DNA of 5,615 nucleotides from the NCBI GenBank assembly GCA_028691595.1, contig JAQUZA010000235.1, positions 1 through 5,615 on the forward strand. Direction: 5' to 3'. The notes beneath the pieces are model-generated. The model saw only the letters and a program-made list of their open reading frames with translations, ran no database searches and had not been told where the DNA came from. Of the stretch, positions 5,217-5,615 are shown piece by piece. The DNA is from Candidatus Rifleibacteriota bacterium (GTDB lineage Bacteria; Muiribacteriota; Ozemobacteria; Ozemobacterales; Ozemobacteraceae). The stretch's first letter is position 1; every line of letters starts with the position of its first letter. Made by a program: the position numbers and the translations under genes.

Positions 5217-5615
5217 ATGCTGAATTACCTGCAAACACGCCGGGCAGTCACCTTCTGGCTGCTGTTTTCGCTTGGCATACCTGCCAGCAGTGCTCCGTTT
5301 CAAGCCCTTTCATCGCCTGAACTCAAGCTTGCCATACCGTCAACCGCAATATTTGACAGTGCCCTCAGCGCCTATGAAGACGGTTATCGCAGCTATCGTC
5401 AGGGCGACTTCACCAGGGCCGAAGATAGTTTTATCGATGCCCTTCGCCAGGAACCGAATCTTGTTAAGGCTCATTACTGGCTTGGGAAGCTATATCATGA
5501 AATGGGCAGACTTGAAGATGCAATTTTTCACTGGGAAGAAGTAGAGCGGCTCAACAAACTTATAAAAGACCGACGCATTGCGCTTTCTATTCAAAATAAC
5601 GAGTATCCGTCGTAT
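5217..5615 (+). CDS. Exported TPR protein, N-terminal part (3' end outside window)
   Basis: The frame is open from ATG 5217 to the last base, giving 133 residues. It begins with a signal peptide: MLNYLQTRR, a hydrophobic core at about 11-21 (VTFWLLFSLGI), and a likely cleavage after PASSA at residue 26. The RR pair lacks the rest of a Tat motif, so Sec export is more likely. Residues about 53-86 and 87-112 form two TPR units (YRQGDFTRAEDSFIDALRQEPN, then AHYWLGKLYHEMGRLEDAI, each cited in part). After about residue 113 the sequence is charged (NKLIKDRR) and leaves the repeat pattern. It is therefore likely periplasmic or outer-membrane associated, unlike the seven-repeat TPR protein encoded at 1916-2764. 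Its function is not recognisable. It follows the M23 gene by 76 bp and may have its own promoter. Confidence 0.85.
   Translation, partial: MLNYLQTRRAVTFWLLFSLGIPASSAPFQALSSPELKLAIPSTAIFDSALSAYEDGYRSYRQGDFTRAEDSFIDALRQEPNLVKAHYWLGKLYHEMGRLEDAIFHWEEVERLNKLIKDRRIALSIQNNEYPSY

Noticed and set aside
5272..5544. 90-codon + strand frame near the window end
   Set aside because: It is out of frame with the TPR reading from ATG 5217, which has a signal peptide, repeat pattern and ribosome site.

Overview
The window reads as one strand of a flagellated diderm (outer-membrane-bearing) bacterium. FlgI, the P-ring protein, only makes sense where a peptidoglycan layer lies under an outer membrane. All six genes are on the + strand, they are closely packed, and base composition looks even throughout, with no transposase, integrase, tRNA, rRNA, CRISPR array or other sign of recent transfer. 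I cannot place the species. The mix of a P-ring gene, a hydrolase-free FlgJ, many TPR genes and a rho gene without a neighbouring rpmE does not look enterobacterial and would fit a less-studied diderm phylum, but that is inference.

Layout: 1-618 is the C-terminal part of a TPR protein whose start lies upstream of the window. The 79-bp gap after it carries a convincing sigma-28 (FliA)-type promoter (621-648). Next comes flgI (698-1789), then a 126-bp T-rich gap, then a cytoplasmic seven-repeat TPR protein (1916-2764). Four bases later comes a short flgJ holding only the rod-binding domain (2769-3077). A 72-bp gap with a strong hairpin (3081-3113) precedes rho (3150-4439, GTG start). Five bases after rho is an exported M23 metallopeptidase (4445-5140). 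A 76-bp gap with a second GCCGATAA motif leads to an exported TPR protein (5217 to the window end, cut off).

How they fit together: FlgI and FlgJ are parts of flagellar rod and ring assembly in the periplasm. FlgJ here lacks the muramidase domain that enterobacterial FlgJ has, and an M23 endopeptidase with every expected active-site residue is encoded about 1.4 kb downstream. That peptidase is a plausible, unproven supplier of the wall-cutting activity the rod needs. The TPR protein sandwiched between flgI and flgJ may be an uncharacterised flagellar accessory factor. rho is a housekeeping termination gene; the hairpin before it may separate it from flagellar transcription or take part in its autoregulation.

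I do not see a clearly new multi-gene system. The points most worth checking are the sigma-28 promoter in front of a basal-body gene, the TPR gene between flgI and flgJ, the split between FlgJ and its hydrolase, and the hairpin in the rho leader.
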